Below are positions 33,151 through 41,578 of a stretch of 64,000 bases of DNA, piece after piece (within the stretch, counting starts at the first letter, position 1; every line of letters begins with the position of its first letter). The translations under genes were made by a program, and so were the position numbers. Under the pieces are notes generated by a model. It worked only from the letters and a program-made list of their open reading frames with translations, was not told the DNA's origin and did no database searches. Source of the stretch: Plantibacter sp. VKM Ac-2880 (GTDB lineage: Bacteria > Actinomycetota > Actinomycetes > Actinomycetales > Microbacteriaceae); the NCBI RefSeq assembly GCF_015351235.1, contig NZ_JADKSJ010000001.1, positions 806,001 to 870,000 of the forward strand, in the 5' to 3' direction.

Positions 33151-33177
33151 GAGTGGTCTCCTTATTTGCATGCTCTG

Positions 33178-33196
33178 TTACATGTAAATGTATAAT
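33178..33196. promoter_or_regulatory. MarR-pair operator and leaderless promoter
   Basis: TTACATGTAA (33178-33187) is a perfect palindrome and ACATGTA recurs at 33198-33204. TATAAT (33191-33196) is a consensus -10, and ATG 33204 follows by 7 nt. The AT-rich, ACATGTA-repeating gap between two divergent MarR-like genes is a likely shared operator. Confidence 0.7.
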
Positions 33197-33203
33197 GACA
33201 TGT

Positions 33204-33866
33204 ATGTCCGACGATCGTCAAGCGCAGCCCAGCGAACCCACAGCAAGCGACCCGGTGGAGCTGATCGAACAGGCCCTCACTCAGATCCGGCGGGACCAGG
33301 CAGGCCGTCGGTTCGGCGGCCGCGGCGGGCGTGGCGGCCCCGGGCATCGTCATCACGATGAGCACGGAGGAGACCACCACCACGAAGCCCACGGCGGCGG
33401 GGACGAGCGCGGACGCGGGCGTGGTCCGGGCTTCGGGCCCGGCGTCGGTGGGCCCTGGGCTTCCGGCGGTGGCACCCGGCATCCGCGCGAGCAGGCGATC
33501 GCCCAGGCTGCGCGGTTCCGGATGCTGGACGCGCTCGCTCGTGAGGCGGCGTCCGGTGGCATGGGTATCAGCGCGCTCGCCGAGGCGATCGGGGTCGATC
33601 AGCCGCGCGCGAGCCGACTCGTGGCCGAGGCGACGAAACGGGGCGAGGTCGCCCGCGCGGTCGACCCGAACGACGGACGACGGAGTGTGGTGCAGCTGAG
33701 TGCCGCCGGTCGCGCGGTCCTGCAGGAGGCGCACCGGGGGCGGCGTGAAGCGGTGACCACGGCGCTCGCGGACTTCACGTCCGAGGAGGCGGCGCAGTTC
33801 GCCGCCTTCCTCGAGCGTTTCGTCGCCGCGTGGCCACGCCCCGACGTCGCGGACCCGCCCGCCTGA
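33204..33866 (+). CDS. MarR-family regulator with His/Gly-rich N-terminal extension
   Basis: The 220-residue protein has an N-terminal ~90-residue region with a His-rich run (HRHHDEHGGDHHHEAHGGG, around residues 50-68) and a Gly-rich stretch, then a complete MarR winged helix: RFRMLDALAREAASGGMGIS, VDQPRASRLVAEATKRGEV, AVDPNDGRRSVVQLSAAG and C-terminal dimer helices. ATG 33204 is 7 nt after TATAAT, so it is leaderless. The His cluster could bind Ni, Zn or Cu and make the protein metal-responsive; this is inference. It faces the related gene at 33150. Confidence 0.82.
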   Translation: MSDDRQAQPSEPTASDPVELIEQALTQIRRDQAGRRFGGRGGRGGPGHRHHDEHGGDHHHEAHGGGDERGRGRGPGFGPGVGGPWASGGGTRHPREQAIAQAARFRMLDALAREAASGGMGISALAEAIGVDQPRASRLVAEATKRGEVARAVDPNDGRRSVVQLSAAGRAVLQEAHRGRREAVTTALADFTSEEAAQFAAFLERFVAAWPRPDVADPPA

Positions 33867-33870
33867 GCCT

Positions 33871-33976
33871 CGACTCCGTGGTTCACCATTCAGGAGCGTC
33901 CCGGCGGGTCGAGCTGGATCGTCTCCGCAGCGGTCGGACGCGCCGACTCGCGCCTGAGTTCTGGACCACCGAGTCG
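33871..33976. repeat. Imperfect 106-bp inverted repeat
   Basis: CGACTCcGTGGTtCA near 33871 pairs with TGgACCACcGAGTCG ending at 33976; further inside, TTCAGGAGCG pairs with CGCGCCTGAGTT. It lies between convergent genes and may be a terminator. The inner CAGG/CCTGAGTT resembles the CCTAACTCAGGA family, so it could be a diverged relative. Confidence 0.6.
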
Positions 33977-33990
33977 AGCGCGACCTCGCG

Positions 33991-34761
33991 TTACTGGGGA
34001 CGCAGGCGCAGTTCCTGCATGCCGCCGTCGACGGCGATCGAGGTGCCGGTCGTCGAGCCGGACCGCGGACTCGCGAGGTAGGCCACGGCGTCCGCGACCT
34101 CGGTCGCCGAGACCAGACGGCCGTGCGGCTGCCGTGCTTCGAGGGCTGCGCGTTCGGCGGCCGGGTCGTCGGCGCTGTCGAGCAGACGCCCGACCCACGG
34201 GGTGTCGGCCGTGCCGGGGTTGACGCAGTTCACCCGCACGCCCTCGCGCAGGTGGTCGGCGGCCATCGCCCGGGTGAGCGAGAGGACGGCACCCTTCGTC
34301 GCGGAGTAGAGCGCGCGTTGCGGGAGTCCGGCGGTCGCCGCGATCGACGCGGTGTTCACGATCGATGCGGCGGGCGACTCGCGCAGGTGGGGGAGCGCTG
34401 CCCGGGCGACCCTGGCCATGCCGACGACGTTGATGTCGAAGACACGGTGCCATTCCTCGTCGTCGTTGTCCTCCACGCTGCCCTGCGCGCCGATCCCGGC
34501 GTTGTTCACGACGATGTCGAGGCGACCGAACCGGGCGACGACGGCGTCGACGGCCGCTCGCACGGAGGCGTCGTCGGCGACGTTCGTGCGCACCGAGAGT
34601 CGGCTCTCGGAATCCCCGTCTGCGGCGGGGTTGAGGTCGAGGATCGCGACCTTCGCGCCGTCCGCAGCCAGGCGGTCGACGATCGCCGCCCCGATGCCGG
34701 AGGCTCCGCCGGTCACGACGGCCACGAGTCCGGCGAACACGCCCGTCTCCGAGTCGCTCAT
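33991..34761 (-). CDS. SDR oxidoreductase, probable 2-keto-3-deoxy-L-fuconate 4-dehydrogenase
   Basis: The 256-residue classical SDR has AVVTGGASGIGAAIVDRLA (NAD site), NNAGIG, the catalytic YSATKGAV, and a C-terminal substrate part. Its position behind a fumarylacetoacetase-family hydrolase (ATGA overlap) and opposite L-fuconate dehydratase, an aldo-keto reductase, a fuconolactonase and FucU supports the role of NAD-dependent oxidation of 2-keto-3-deoxy-L-fuconate to the 2,4-diketo acid. The start is ATG 34761; the longer open frame upstream is a shadow. Confidence 0.85.
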   Translation of the reverse strand: MSDSETGVFAGLVAVVTGGASGIGAAIVDRLAADGAKVAILDLNPAADGDSESRLSVRTNVADDASVRAAVDAVVARFGRLDIVVNNAGIGAQGSVEDNDDEEWHRVFDINVVGMARVARAALPHLRESPAASIVNTASIAATAGLPQRALYSATKGAVLSLTRAMAADHLREGVRVNCVNPGTADTPWVGRLLDSADDPAAERAALEARQPHGRLVSATEVADAVAYLASPRSGSTTGTSIAVDGGMQELRLRPQ

Positions 34762-35669
34762 CGGCCGGCCTCCATTGCTGCGAGGGCTTCCGCAGGCTTC
34801 GCGGCCGGTGCGACCCCGGGAACCGGATCGACGAAGCGCTGCCGCTGTCGGCCCAGCCCCTCGATCTCGATCTCGCACACGTCGCCGGCCGAGAGGTAGG
34901 GGAACCGGCCCGACAGGGCGACCCCCTCCGGCGTGCCGGTGAGGACGAGGTCGCCGGGTTCGAGTTGCAGGTACTGGCTGAGGTGCCAGATCACGGTGGC
35001 GACGTCGAAGATCAGGTCGGCCGTGGTCGAGTCCTGGCGCGGTTCGCCGTTGACCCAGCTCCGCAGGCGGAGGGCGCCGGCGTCGACCTCGTCCGGCGTC
35101 ACGAGCCAGGGGCCGGTCGGGTTGAATCCAGGAGCGCTCTTGCCCTTCGACCACTGCCCGCCGCTCACCGCCAGTTGGAAGTCCCGCTCCGAGACGTCGT
35201 TCGCGGTGACGAAGCCGGCGATGCGCCCGAGGGCCTCGTCCGGGCTGTCGAGGTACGAGGTGCGTTCGCCGATGACGACGCCCAGCTCGACCTCCCAGTC
35301 GGTCTTCGTGCTGCCGCGGGGGATGCGGACGTCGTCGTTCGGGCCGACGACCGTGTTCGGCGTCTTGAGGAACATGATCGGGATCTCGGGTGGCGCGGAT
35401 CCCGACTCGGCGGCGTGCGCGGCGTAGTTCATCCCGATGCAGACGACGGCGCTCGGCCTCGCGATCGGTGCGCCGATCCGGAGGGATCCCGCGTCGTCGA
35501 GCACGGGGAGGGCGCCGGACTCGAGTGCGGCGCGAGCCCGTTCGACACCGCCGCCGGCGAGGAACACCCCGTCCACGTCGGCGGTGATCGATCGGAGGTC
35601 GTGGGCGGTGTCGCCCGAATACACGACGGGGATCTCCTCGTCCACGGGGCCGAGTCTGGCGAAGCGCAT
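34758..35669 (-). CDS. FAH-family hydrolase, probable 2,4-diketo-3-deoxy-L-fuconate hydrolase
   Basis: The 303-residue protein has the fumarylacetoacetate hydrolase fold: VVCIGMNYAAHAAESG, DWEVELGVVIGE (metal-binding Glu/Glu) and LTGTPEGVALSGRFPYLSAG near the C-terminus. In the fucose pathway this enzyme splits 2,4-diketo-3-deoxy-L-fuconate to pyruvate and L-lactate. AAGGAT precedes ATG 35669 on the minus strand. It is the first gene of a two-gene operon with the SDR and divergent from fuconate dehydratase. Confidence 0.86.
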   Translation of the reverse strand: MRFARLGPVDEEIPVVYSGDTAHDLRSITADVDGVFLAGGGVERARAALESGALPVLDDAGSLRIGAPIARPSAVVCIGMNYAAHAAESGSAPPEIPIMFLKTPNTVVGPNDDVRIPRGSTKTDWEVELGVVIGERTSYLDSPDEALGRIAGFVTANDVSERDFQLAVSGGQWSKGKSAPGFNPTGPWLVTPDEVDAGALRLRSWVNGEPRQDSTTADLIFDVATVIWHLSQYLQLEPGDLVLTGTPEGVALSGRFPYLSAGDVCEIEIEGLGRQRQRFVDPVPGVAPAAKPAEALAAMEAGR

Positions 35670-35791
35670 GCTGATCCTTCCGGTTCCGCCGGGTGTCCGT
35701 AGGCGAGGGACCCGGCCTCCTAGCCGATAACGTCTGAACTCTACCCCGAGGATGTCGACGATAGGAGTGGATTCGCGGGTCGATCCCAGCA

Positions 35792-35821
35792 TTGACAGCA
35801 CAGACATCGGATGTTTATGCT
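35792..35821 (+). promoter_or_regulatory. Promoter of the fuconate dehydratase operon with central dyad
   Basis: TTGACA (35792-35797) and TATGCT (35816-35821) are separated by 18 bases. The spacer contains the dyad ACATCGGATGT (35804-35814), a candidate operator. AAGGAG (35836-35841) and GTG 35851 follow. Confidence 0.65.
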
Positions 35822-35850
35822 CGGGGCACCAGCCGAAGGAGCACACCGCC

Positions 35851-37140
35851 GTGAGTAGCATCATCGGATTCGAGACGCATGACGTCCGCTTCCCGACCTC
35901 GACCACCCTCGACGGTTCAGACGCCATGAACCCGGACCCCGACTATTCGGCCGCGTACCTGCGTCTCGTCACCGACGCGGACGACGGTCACGAGGGTCAC
36001 GGCTTCGTCTTCACGATCGGCCGGGGCAACGACGTCGAGGTGGCCGCCATCCATGCCCTCCGCGAGCACCTCCTCGGGCGCGAGGTCGAGCCGATCCTCG
36101 ACGCGATGGGCGCGTTCTGGCGTGAGCTCGTCTACGACTCCCAGCTGCGCTGGCTCGGACCGGAGAAGGGCGTCATGCACATGGCGATCGGTGCCGTCGT
36201 GAACGCCCTCTGGGACCTCAAGGCGAAACGTGAGGGTCTGCCGCTCTGGCAGCTGCTGTCCACCATGACGCCGGAGCAGCTCGTCGAACTCGTCGACTTC
36301 CGCTACCTGAGCGACGTCCTCACTCGCGACGACGCGCTCGAGATCCTCCGGGACGCGGAACCCGGCCGCGCGGCCCGCACCGAAGCCCTCCTCGCCGCCG
36401 GCTACCCCGCCTACACGACGACGCCCGGCTGGCTCGGATACTCCGACGAGAAGCTCGACCGTCTCTGCCGGGAGGCCGTCGCGGACGGCTTCGCGCAGGT
36501 GAAGCTCAAGGTCGGTGGTGCCGTGGAGGACGACGTCCGTCGCCTCGCCATCGCCCGGAACGCGGTGGGTCCGGACATCCGCATCGCGGTCGATGCGAAC
36601 CAGCGCTGGGACGTCGCCGAGGCGATCGACTGGATGGCGCGACTCGCTCCGTACGACATCGCCTGGATCGAGGAGCCGACGAGCCCCGACGACATCCTCG
36701 GCCATGCGGCCATCGCTCGCGGCGTCGCCCCGATCCCGGTGGCGACCGGCGAGCACATGGCCAACCGCATCATGTTCAAGCAGTTCCTGCAGGCGGACGC
36801 CCTCCAGGTCCTCCAGATCGACTCGACCCGCGTGGCCGGGGTCAACGAGAACGTCACGATCCTCCTGCTGGCGGCGAAGTTCGGCGTGCCCGTGTGCCCG
36901 CATGCCGGCGGCGTCGGTCTCTGTGAGGCCGTCCAACACCTCTCGATGTTCGACTTCATCGCCGTCTCCGGCAGCGAGGATGGACGCATGATCGAGTTCG
37001 TCGACCACCTCCACGAGCACTTCGTCGAGCCGGTGGAGATCGTCGCCGGCCGGTACCGCGCGCCCCTCGCCCCGGGTGGCGGCTCCGAGATGCTCGCGAC
37101 GTCGATCGCCGAGTTCACGTTCCGGGCTGCCGATGCCTGA
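35851..37140 (+). CDS. L-fuconate dehydratase (enolase superfamily)
   Basis: The 429-residue mandelate racemase-type enolase has the FucD pattern: [20 protein letters not shown] at the N-terminus, QVKLKVGG (general base Lys pair, around residue 218), [18 protein letters not shown] and ATGEHMANR (metal ligands and acid). It dehydrates L-fuconate to 2-keto-3-deoxy-L-fuconate. GTG 35851 has AAGGAG nine bases upstream. Flanking genes supply the remaining steps. Overlaps the aldo-keto reductase start by eight bases. Confidence 0.95.
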   Translation: MSSIIGFETHDVRFPTSTTLDGSDAMNPDPDYSAAYLRLVTDADDGHEGHGFVFTIGRGNDVEVAAIHALREHLLGREVEPILDAMGAFWRELVYDSQLRWLGPEKGVMHMAIGAVVNALWDLKAKREGLPLWQLLSTMTPEQLVELVDFRYLSDVLTRDDALEILRDAEPGRAARTEALLAAGYPAYTTTPGWLGYSDEKLDRLCREAVADGFAQVKLKVGGAVEDDVRRLAIARNAVGPDIRIAVDANQRWDVAEAIDWMARLAPYDIAWIEEPTSPDDILGHAAIARGVAPIPVATGEHMANRIMFKQFLQADALQVLQIDSTRVAGVNENVTILLLAAKFGVPVCPHAGGVGLCEAVQHLSMFDFIAVSGSEDGRMIEFVDHLHEHFVEPVEIVAGRYRAPLAPGGGSEMLATSIAEFTFRAADA

Positions 37141-38086
37141 GCTGCTCGTCCCCCGCCTCGCCTACGGCGCCGCCAACCTCGGCAACCTCTACCGGGAGCT
37201 CGGTGACGACGAGGCCTGGGCGATCCTCGACGCGGCCTGGGAGCACGGCGTCCGGTTCTACGACACCGCACCGCACTACGGACTCGGCCTGTCCGAGCGC
37301 CGACTCGGTGCCTTCCTCCGCACGAAGCCGCGCGACGAGTACGTGTTGTCCACCAAGGTCGGGCGCCTGCTCGTCCCGAACCCGGACGGCGCGGGGACGC
37401 TCGACACCGACAACGACTTCGTCGTCCCGGCGACCCTGCGGCGCGAATGGGATGCGAGCGAGTCGGGTGTGCGTCGCTCCCTCGACGAGTCCCTCGAACG
37501 TCTGGGACTCGACCACGTCGACGTGCTCTATCTCCACGACCCCGAACGCAATGACCCGGAGTCCGGGATCGCAGAGGGCATCCCGGCGCTCGCCGCCCTG
37601 CGTGACGAGGGGCTCGTCGGAGCCGTCGGTATCGGCTCGATGGACGTCGAGGCGCTCCTCGCCGCCGTCCGCACCGGGCTGACCGACCTCATCATGATCG
37701 CCGGTCGGTTCACGCTCGCCGAGCAGCCCGCCGCGGCGGAGGTGCTCCCGGCCTGTCTCGACCACGGGGTCGGGGTGGTGGCCGCCTCGGTGTTCAACTC
37801 CGGGCTGCTCGCACGCTCGGTGCCGGATCCGGACGGTCGGTACGAGTACGGCGCCGTCCCACCCGCGGTCTTCGACCGCGCGGTCGCCATCGCCGAGGTG
37901 TGTCGCCGGTTCGACGTCGAGCTGCCCGCCGCCGCGCTCCAGTTCCCCCTGCGGCATCCCGCCGTGCGGACGGTCGCGGTCGGTGCCTCCCGCCCGGAGC
38001 AGATGGTGCAGAACATCGAGCGCTTCGAGGCGCCCATCCCCGGGACGTTCTGGGCAGAGCTCCAGGCCAGCGGACTCCTCGGCTGA
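37133..38086 (+). CDS. Aldo/keto reductase, probable L-fucose 1-dehydrogenase
   Basis: The 317-residue TIM-barrel protein has the AKR tetrad: [20 protein letters not shown] (Asp and Tyr), STKVGR (Lys) and LYLHDPE (His). Its closest functional type in such clusters is D-threo-aldose/L-fucose 1-dehydrogenase, which oxidises L-fucose to the 1,5-lactone. ATG 37133 overlaps the dehydratase stop by eight bases and the next gene by one base. NAD(P) preference cannot be read. Confidence 0.88.
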   Translation: MPELLVPRLAYGAANLGNLYRELGDDEAWAILDAAWEHGVRFYDTAPHYGLGLSERRLGAFLRTKPRDEYVLSTKVGRLLVPNPDGAGTLDTDNDFVVPATLRREWDASESGVRRSLDESLERLGLDHVDVLYLHDPERNDPESGIAEGIPALAALRDEGLVGAVGIGSMDVEALLAAVRTGLTDLIMIAGRFTLAEQPAAAEVLPACLDHGVGVVAASVFNSGLLARSVPDPDGRYEYGAVPPAVFDRAVAIAEVCRRFDVELPAAALQFPLRHPAVRTVAVGASRPEQMVQNIERFEAPIPGTFWAELQASGLLG

Positions 38087-38925
38087 TGCGCACGGTCGAC
38101 GCGCACCTGCACCTCTGGAACCGCGCCGACGGGTACCGCTGGCTCGACGGTGCCGATGAGGCCTTGCGTCGGGATGTCACGGCCGAAGAGGCCGGAGCCG
38201 AGCTGCGTGCGGCCGGTGTCGACGCGGCGGTCCTCGTCCAGGCGGACGACACGGAGGCCGACACGGAGTTCTTGCTCGACACGGCCGAGGCGCACGACTG
38301 GGTCGCAGGCGTCGTGGGTTGGGTGCCGATCGACGATGCCGTGCGCGCTGAGCGCCTGCTCGACCGCTGGGCGGATCGACGCCTGCTCCGCGGGGTGCGC
38401 CAGCTCCTCCACGACGACCCGCGCGACGGCCTGTTGGCCACACCGGACGCGCGTCGGCTGGCCGTGCTGCTCGCTGAGCGCGACCTCGTGCTCGACGTGC
38501 CGAACGCCTTCCCGCGGCTGCTCGCCGATGCCACGGCGCTCGCAGCAGCGGTGACGGACCTGACGATCGTCGTCGACCATCTCGCGAAACCACCGACCGA
38601 CCCTGCGGGGTTCGACGTCTGGTCGGCGCAGCTGAGGGCGATCGCCGCGCTGCCGAACACCGTCGCGAAGGTGTCGGGGCTCAGCACGGCCGGTCGTCGG
38701 TTCGCTGCCGATGATGCCCGGCGGGCGTGGGACGTCGCACTCGACGGATTCGGTCCCGATCGGCTCATGGTCGGTGGCGACTGGCCGATCACCCTCACGA
38801 GTGGCGGGTATGCGCCCGTCTGGGCGGCGTTGACCGAGCTGGTCGGCACGCTCTCGACAGCTGAACGGGACCTGCTGCTCGGCGGAACCGCCGCGCGGGT
38901 GTACCGACTGGACGACGTGGCGTGA
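38086..38925 (+). CDS. Amidohydrolase-family L-fuconolactonase
   Basis: The 279-residue amidohydrolase_2 protein starts with the metal motif VDAHLHLWN, followed by IVVDHLAKPP and RLMVGGDWPIT near the C-terminus. The family includes L-fucono-1,5-lactonase, which opens the product of the preceding dehydrogenase. ATG 38086 overlaps the aldo/keto reductase stop by one base (TGATG). Confidence 0.9.
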   Translation: MRTVDAHLHLWNRADGYRWLDGADEALRRDVTAEEAGAELRAAGVDAAVLVQADDTEADTEFLLDTAEAHDWVAGVVGWVPIDDAVRAERLLDRWADRRLLRGVRQLLHDDPRDGLLATPDARRLAVLLAERDLVLDVPNAFPRLLADATALAAAVTDLTIVVDHLAKPPTDPAGFDVWSAQLRAIAALPNTVAKVSGLSTAGRRFAADDARRAWDVALDGFGPDRLMVGGDWPITLTSGGYAPVWAALTELVGTLSTAERDLLLGGTAARVYRLDDVA

Positions 38926-38974
38926 CGGTGGACGGACAGACTGACATGATCGAAAGACCGACGAGGAGGTCACC

Positions 38975-39391
38975 ATGTTGACAGGGATCGATCCGATGCT
39001 GAGCGGCGAGCTGCTGCTGCACCTCGACGCGATGGGACATTCGGACGCGGTGGTGATCGCGGACGCGCACTTCCCTGCGGCACGGCTCGGCGCGCGCGTC
39101 GTCGTGCTGCCGACGCTGTCCACACCCGAAGTGCTGCGGGCGGTGCGGACCGTGATCCCGCTCGACGACGAGCCGGTCCTCGACCTCATGACGAGCGCCG
39201 ACGGGACGGTGCTCGAGGTGCAGCGCGAACTCATCGCCGCCGCCGGCACGACCGAGGACGCGGCGCGCTTCGTCGACCGTTTCGCCTACTACGACGAGGC
39301 GGCGACGGCGTTCCTCATCATCCGCACCGGTGAGACCCGGAAGTACGGGAACGTGACCCTGCGGAAGGGGCTCGTGACGCCCGGCGCCTGA
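38975..39391 (+). CDS. fucU: L-fucose mutarotase (RbsD/FucU family)
   Basis: The 138-residue protein has the RbsD/FucU fold with the catalytic His in LLLHLDAMGHSDAVVIADAHFP and a C-terminal TGETRKYGNVTLRKG segment with the conserved Tyr. It interconverts alpha- and beta-L-fucopyranose to feed the dehydrogenase. GAGGAGG lies 7 bases upstream of ATG 38975. Last gene of the operon. Confidence 0.93.
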   Translation: MLTGIDPMLSGELLLHLDAMGHSDAVVIADAHFPAARLGARVVVLPTLSTPEVLRAVRTVIPLDDEPVLDLMTSADGTVLEVQRELIAAAGTTEDAARFVDRFAYYDEAATAFLIIRTGETRKYGNVTLRKGLVTPGA

Positions 39392-39409
39392 GCCCGACCC
39401 GCGTCGTAC

Positions 39410-39820
39410 TCACCAGCAGAGCGCGACGATCGCGATGCCCACCGCCGCGTACATCCCTGCAGTGATCTGCTGACGGCGGGTGCGCGGCTCGACGGGGGTC
39501 TCGATCGTCGCGCCGTGTTCATCGAGCGACCGCTTCGGCTTGGGTGCGTGCCAGGGGAGTGAGCGCCAGCGCAGGGCTGCGCCGGCCAGCCCGAATCCGG
39601 TGATCGCGACCGCGAGCACCCAGACCCACGACCAGACACCGACCGGCGAGGCGAGCGCACGGACGAGGGCGAGGATCACGATGCTGTCGACCGCGTCGAC
39701 GACCAGTCGATGGCGATCGGTCGTGGCCCACCGGCCCGTCGACCACGCATGGACGACCTGGAGGGCGACGAACCAGGCGATGACGAGTGACACGACCACG
39801 GGGATGAGGATCTCGGTCAT
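39410..39820 (-). CDS. Small integral membrane protein
   Basis: A 136-residue protein with four hydrophobic segments (ILIPVVVSLVIAWFVALQVV first, MYAAVGIAIVALCW last) and a basic cytoplasmic loop (KPKRSLDEHG). The ATG overlaps the stop of the serine hydrolase gene by four bases, so it is the last gene of the ArsR/serine-hydrolase operon. No family is recognised. Confidence 0.75.
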   Translation of the reverse strand: MTEILIPVVVSLVIAWFVALQVVHAWSTGRWATTDRHRLVVDAVDSIVILALVRALASPVGVWSWVWVLAVAITGFGLAGAALRWRSLPWHAPKPKRSLDEHGATIETPVEPRTRRQQITAGMYAAVGIAIVALCW

Positions 39821-40914
39821 CGTCCTGCTCCGATCTGCTCGAGGAGGGCGACGCCTGCCGCGTCGACCGACTGCTGGGTGGCCGAGACGAGGACGACCGT
39901 GGTGCCGGTCGCCGGCACGACGCCGACGAAGGACGCGAACCCGCCCGTCGCGCCGTTGTGCCACACGAGGTCGTCGCCGTCGATGGCCTCGCGGTCGACG
40001 ATCCAGGCCCATCCGATCTCACGATCGCCGAACGCCGCCTTCGGCTCGAGTGCCTCGATGCCCGGCGCGCTGCCGTCGGCCAGACGTTCCGCGAAGCGGG
40101 CGAGATCCTCGGTGTCCGAGCGGATGCCACCGGCAGGTCCGATCGCCGTGCCGGTCCATGCGTCGGCGGTCCGTCCGCCGGCGGTCTCACCGAGGAGGTC
40201 GAGGTCGCCGAGCTCGGCCGCATCGCCCACGGGGGCCGTCGAGTCGAGTCCCATCGGACCGGTGATCCGCTCCTCGAGCAGTGCGGCGTAGCTCGTGCCG
40301 GCTGCCGCTCCGAGCGCCGCGCCGAGGAGTTCGAAGCCGAGGTTGGAGTAGGTGCCCTTCGGGGTGTCCAGGGAAGCGGACCGGGCCTGCTCGAGGAGCT
40401 GGTCGAGGTCTTCGCCGTAGGGGTTCGCCGTCGTGAGCGCGAACCAGCTCGAGGAGAGGATGGTCGAGAGGTCGATCGGGAGCCGGGGGAGCCCTGAGCT
40501 GTGGGTCGCGAGCTGCTCGAGGGTCACATCGGCGGCGGGTGCGTCGCCGAGTTCGAGGAGTTCGCCGAGCGTGGTGTCCGGGGCGACCTCGCCACGCTCG
40601 ATCGCGTCGGCGAGCAGCAGCCCCGTGAAGGCCTTGCTGACCGAACCGATCTCGAACCGGGTGTCCGACTGGGCGCCGATCGTCGTGGTGCGGGTGCCGT
40701 CCGGGGTGACGACGACGGCCAGGAGGGCCCGGTGATCCGAGCCGGCGAGTTCGCGGACGGTCGCTGCGAGCTCCGCGTCACCCGTCGCCTCGGCCGGGAG
40801 GGTGGACGGGCCCGGCCGGAAGACGAGGCCGATCGCGAGGGCGACGGCCGTGCTGGCCGCTGCGATGATCCAGACCCGTCTGGATCGGGACGCGCGGCTT
40901 GCTGGGGTGGTCAT
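39817..40914 (-). CDS. Membrane-anchored serine hydrolase (beta-lactamase/class C family)
   Basis: This 365-residue protein has an N-terminal anchor or signal (VWIIAAASTAVALAIGLVF), then the class C beta-lactamase/esterase fold with SxxK in FEIGSVSKAFTGLL and YSNLG as the YxN-type motif, and a later VWHNGATGGFASF in place of the KTG box. These hydrolases act on D-amino acid esters, peptides or peptidoglycan; the substrate is unknown. ATG 40914 has GGAGAGGA upstream; ATG 40944, overlapping the ArsR-like stop, is an alternative that adds ten residues. Confidence 0.85.
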   Translation of the reverse strand: MTTPASRASRSRRVWIIAAASTAVALAIGLVFRPGPSTLPAEATGDAELAATVRELAGSDHRALLAVVVTPDGTRTTTIGAQSDTRFEIGSVSKAFTGLLLADAIERGEVAPDTTLGELLELGDAPAADVTLEQLATHSSGLPRLPIDLSTILSSSWFALTTANPYGEDLDQLLEQARSASLDTPKGTYSNLGFELLGAALGAAAGTSYAALLEERITGPMGLDSTAPVGDAAELGDLDLLGETAGGRTADAWTGTAIGPAGGIRSDTEDLARFAERLADGSAPGIEALEPKAAFGDREIGWAWIVDREAIDGDDLVWHNGATGGFASFVGVVPATGTTVVLVSATQQSVDAAGVALLEQIGAGR

Positions 40915-40940
40915 GCTGAGTCCTCTCCGTGGTTCGGTGG

Positions 40941-41513
40941 TCATTCCATGGCGGCGACGGCGACGAGCAGTGGTACCAGCCGCGTGGGCGGGACGGCGAC
41001 GCGTCCTCGTCCGGCGGCCTGCAGCCACCCCGCCGCGGTGAGCACCCGGACGTGGTGGTAGATCTGGCCGGTGGTGCCGATGCCCTCGAGCTCGCCGAGC
41101 TCGGTGAGGGCCGTCGTGCCGTTCGCGACGGCCAGGAGCAGCCGGAGGCGGACGGGCGACCCGATGGCCGCGAGTCGTGCGGCGGTCGTCGCGATCGGGA
41201 CGGACGCTGCGACGTCGGCGGATCCGGCGTCCTCGCCGAGCGAGAGGAGGTCATCGGTGGCCCTGGCGTACTGCCACTTGACCGGTGCCCCGCCGGCGAC
41301 GACGGATCCGGTGAACAGGACGGCACCGTGTTCGAGCGACGCGGTCCGTTGTTCGAGTCCGCGGAGCGCCCAGAACGTGTCGTCGGAGGTGGCGTCCGGC
41401 GGGACGTCGTCGGAGTTCTCGGCGGTCTGATCGTCGCCGTTCGGCCCTCCGAAGACCGCGGCCTCGAGCCGACGGAGGCGTGCCTCGTGATCATCAGGGT
41501 CGACGGTCGTCAT
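40941..41513 (-). CDS. ArsR-like winged-helix regulator
   Basis: The 190-residue protein has an Asp-rich N-terminus and an ArsR-type domain near the C-terminus: IGSPVRLRLLLAVANGTTAL, GTTGQIYHHVRVLTAAGWL and the wing RGRVAVPPTRLVPLL. ATG 41513 follows TACACT (minus strand, 41520-41525) by 6 nt, so it is probably leaderless. It is the first gene of a three-gene operon with the serine hydrolase and a membrane protein. The palindrome CGTAATTACG just upstream is a likely operator. Confidence 0.8.
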   Translation of the reverse strand: MTTVDPDDHEARLRRLEAAVFGGPNGDDQTAENSDDVPPDATSDDTFWALRGLEQRTASLEHGAVLFTGSVVAGGAPVKWQYARATDDLLSLGEDAGSADVAASVPIATTAARLAAIGSPVRLRLLLAVANGTTALTELGELEGIGTTGQIYHHVRVLTAAGWLQAAGRGRVAVPPTRLVPLLVAVAAME

Positions 41514-41519
41514 GACCCA

Positions 41520-41542
41520 AGTGTACAAATAACGTAATTACG
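41520..41542 (-). promoter_or_regulatory. ArsR-like promoter and operator
   Basis: CGTAATTACG (41533-41542) is a perfect 10-bp palindrome lying 8 bases beyond the minus-strand -10 TACACT (41520-41525). The surroundings are unusually AT-rich for this genome. Confidence 0.6.
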
Positions 41543-41578
41543 AAATCAAGAGGCTGGGGCGGTGTCACCCGCCTCGGT

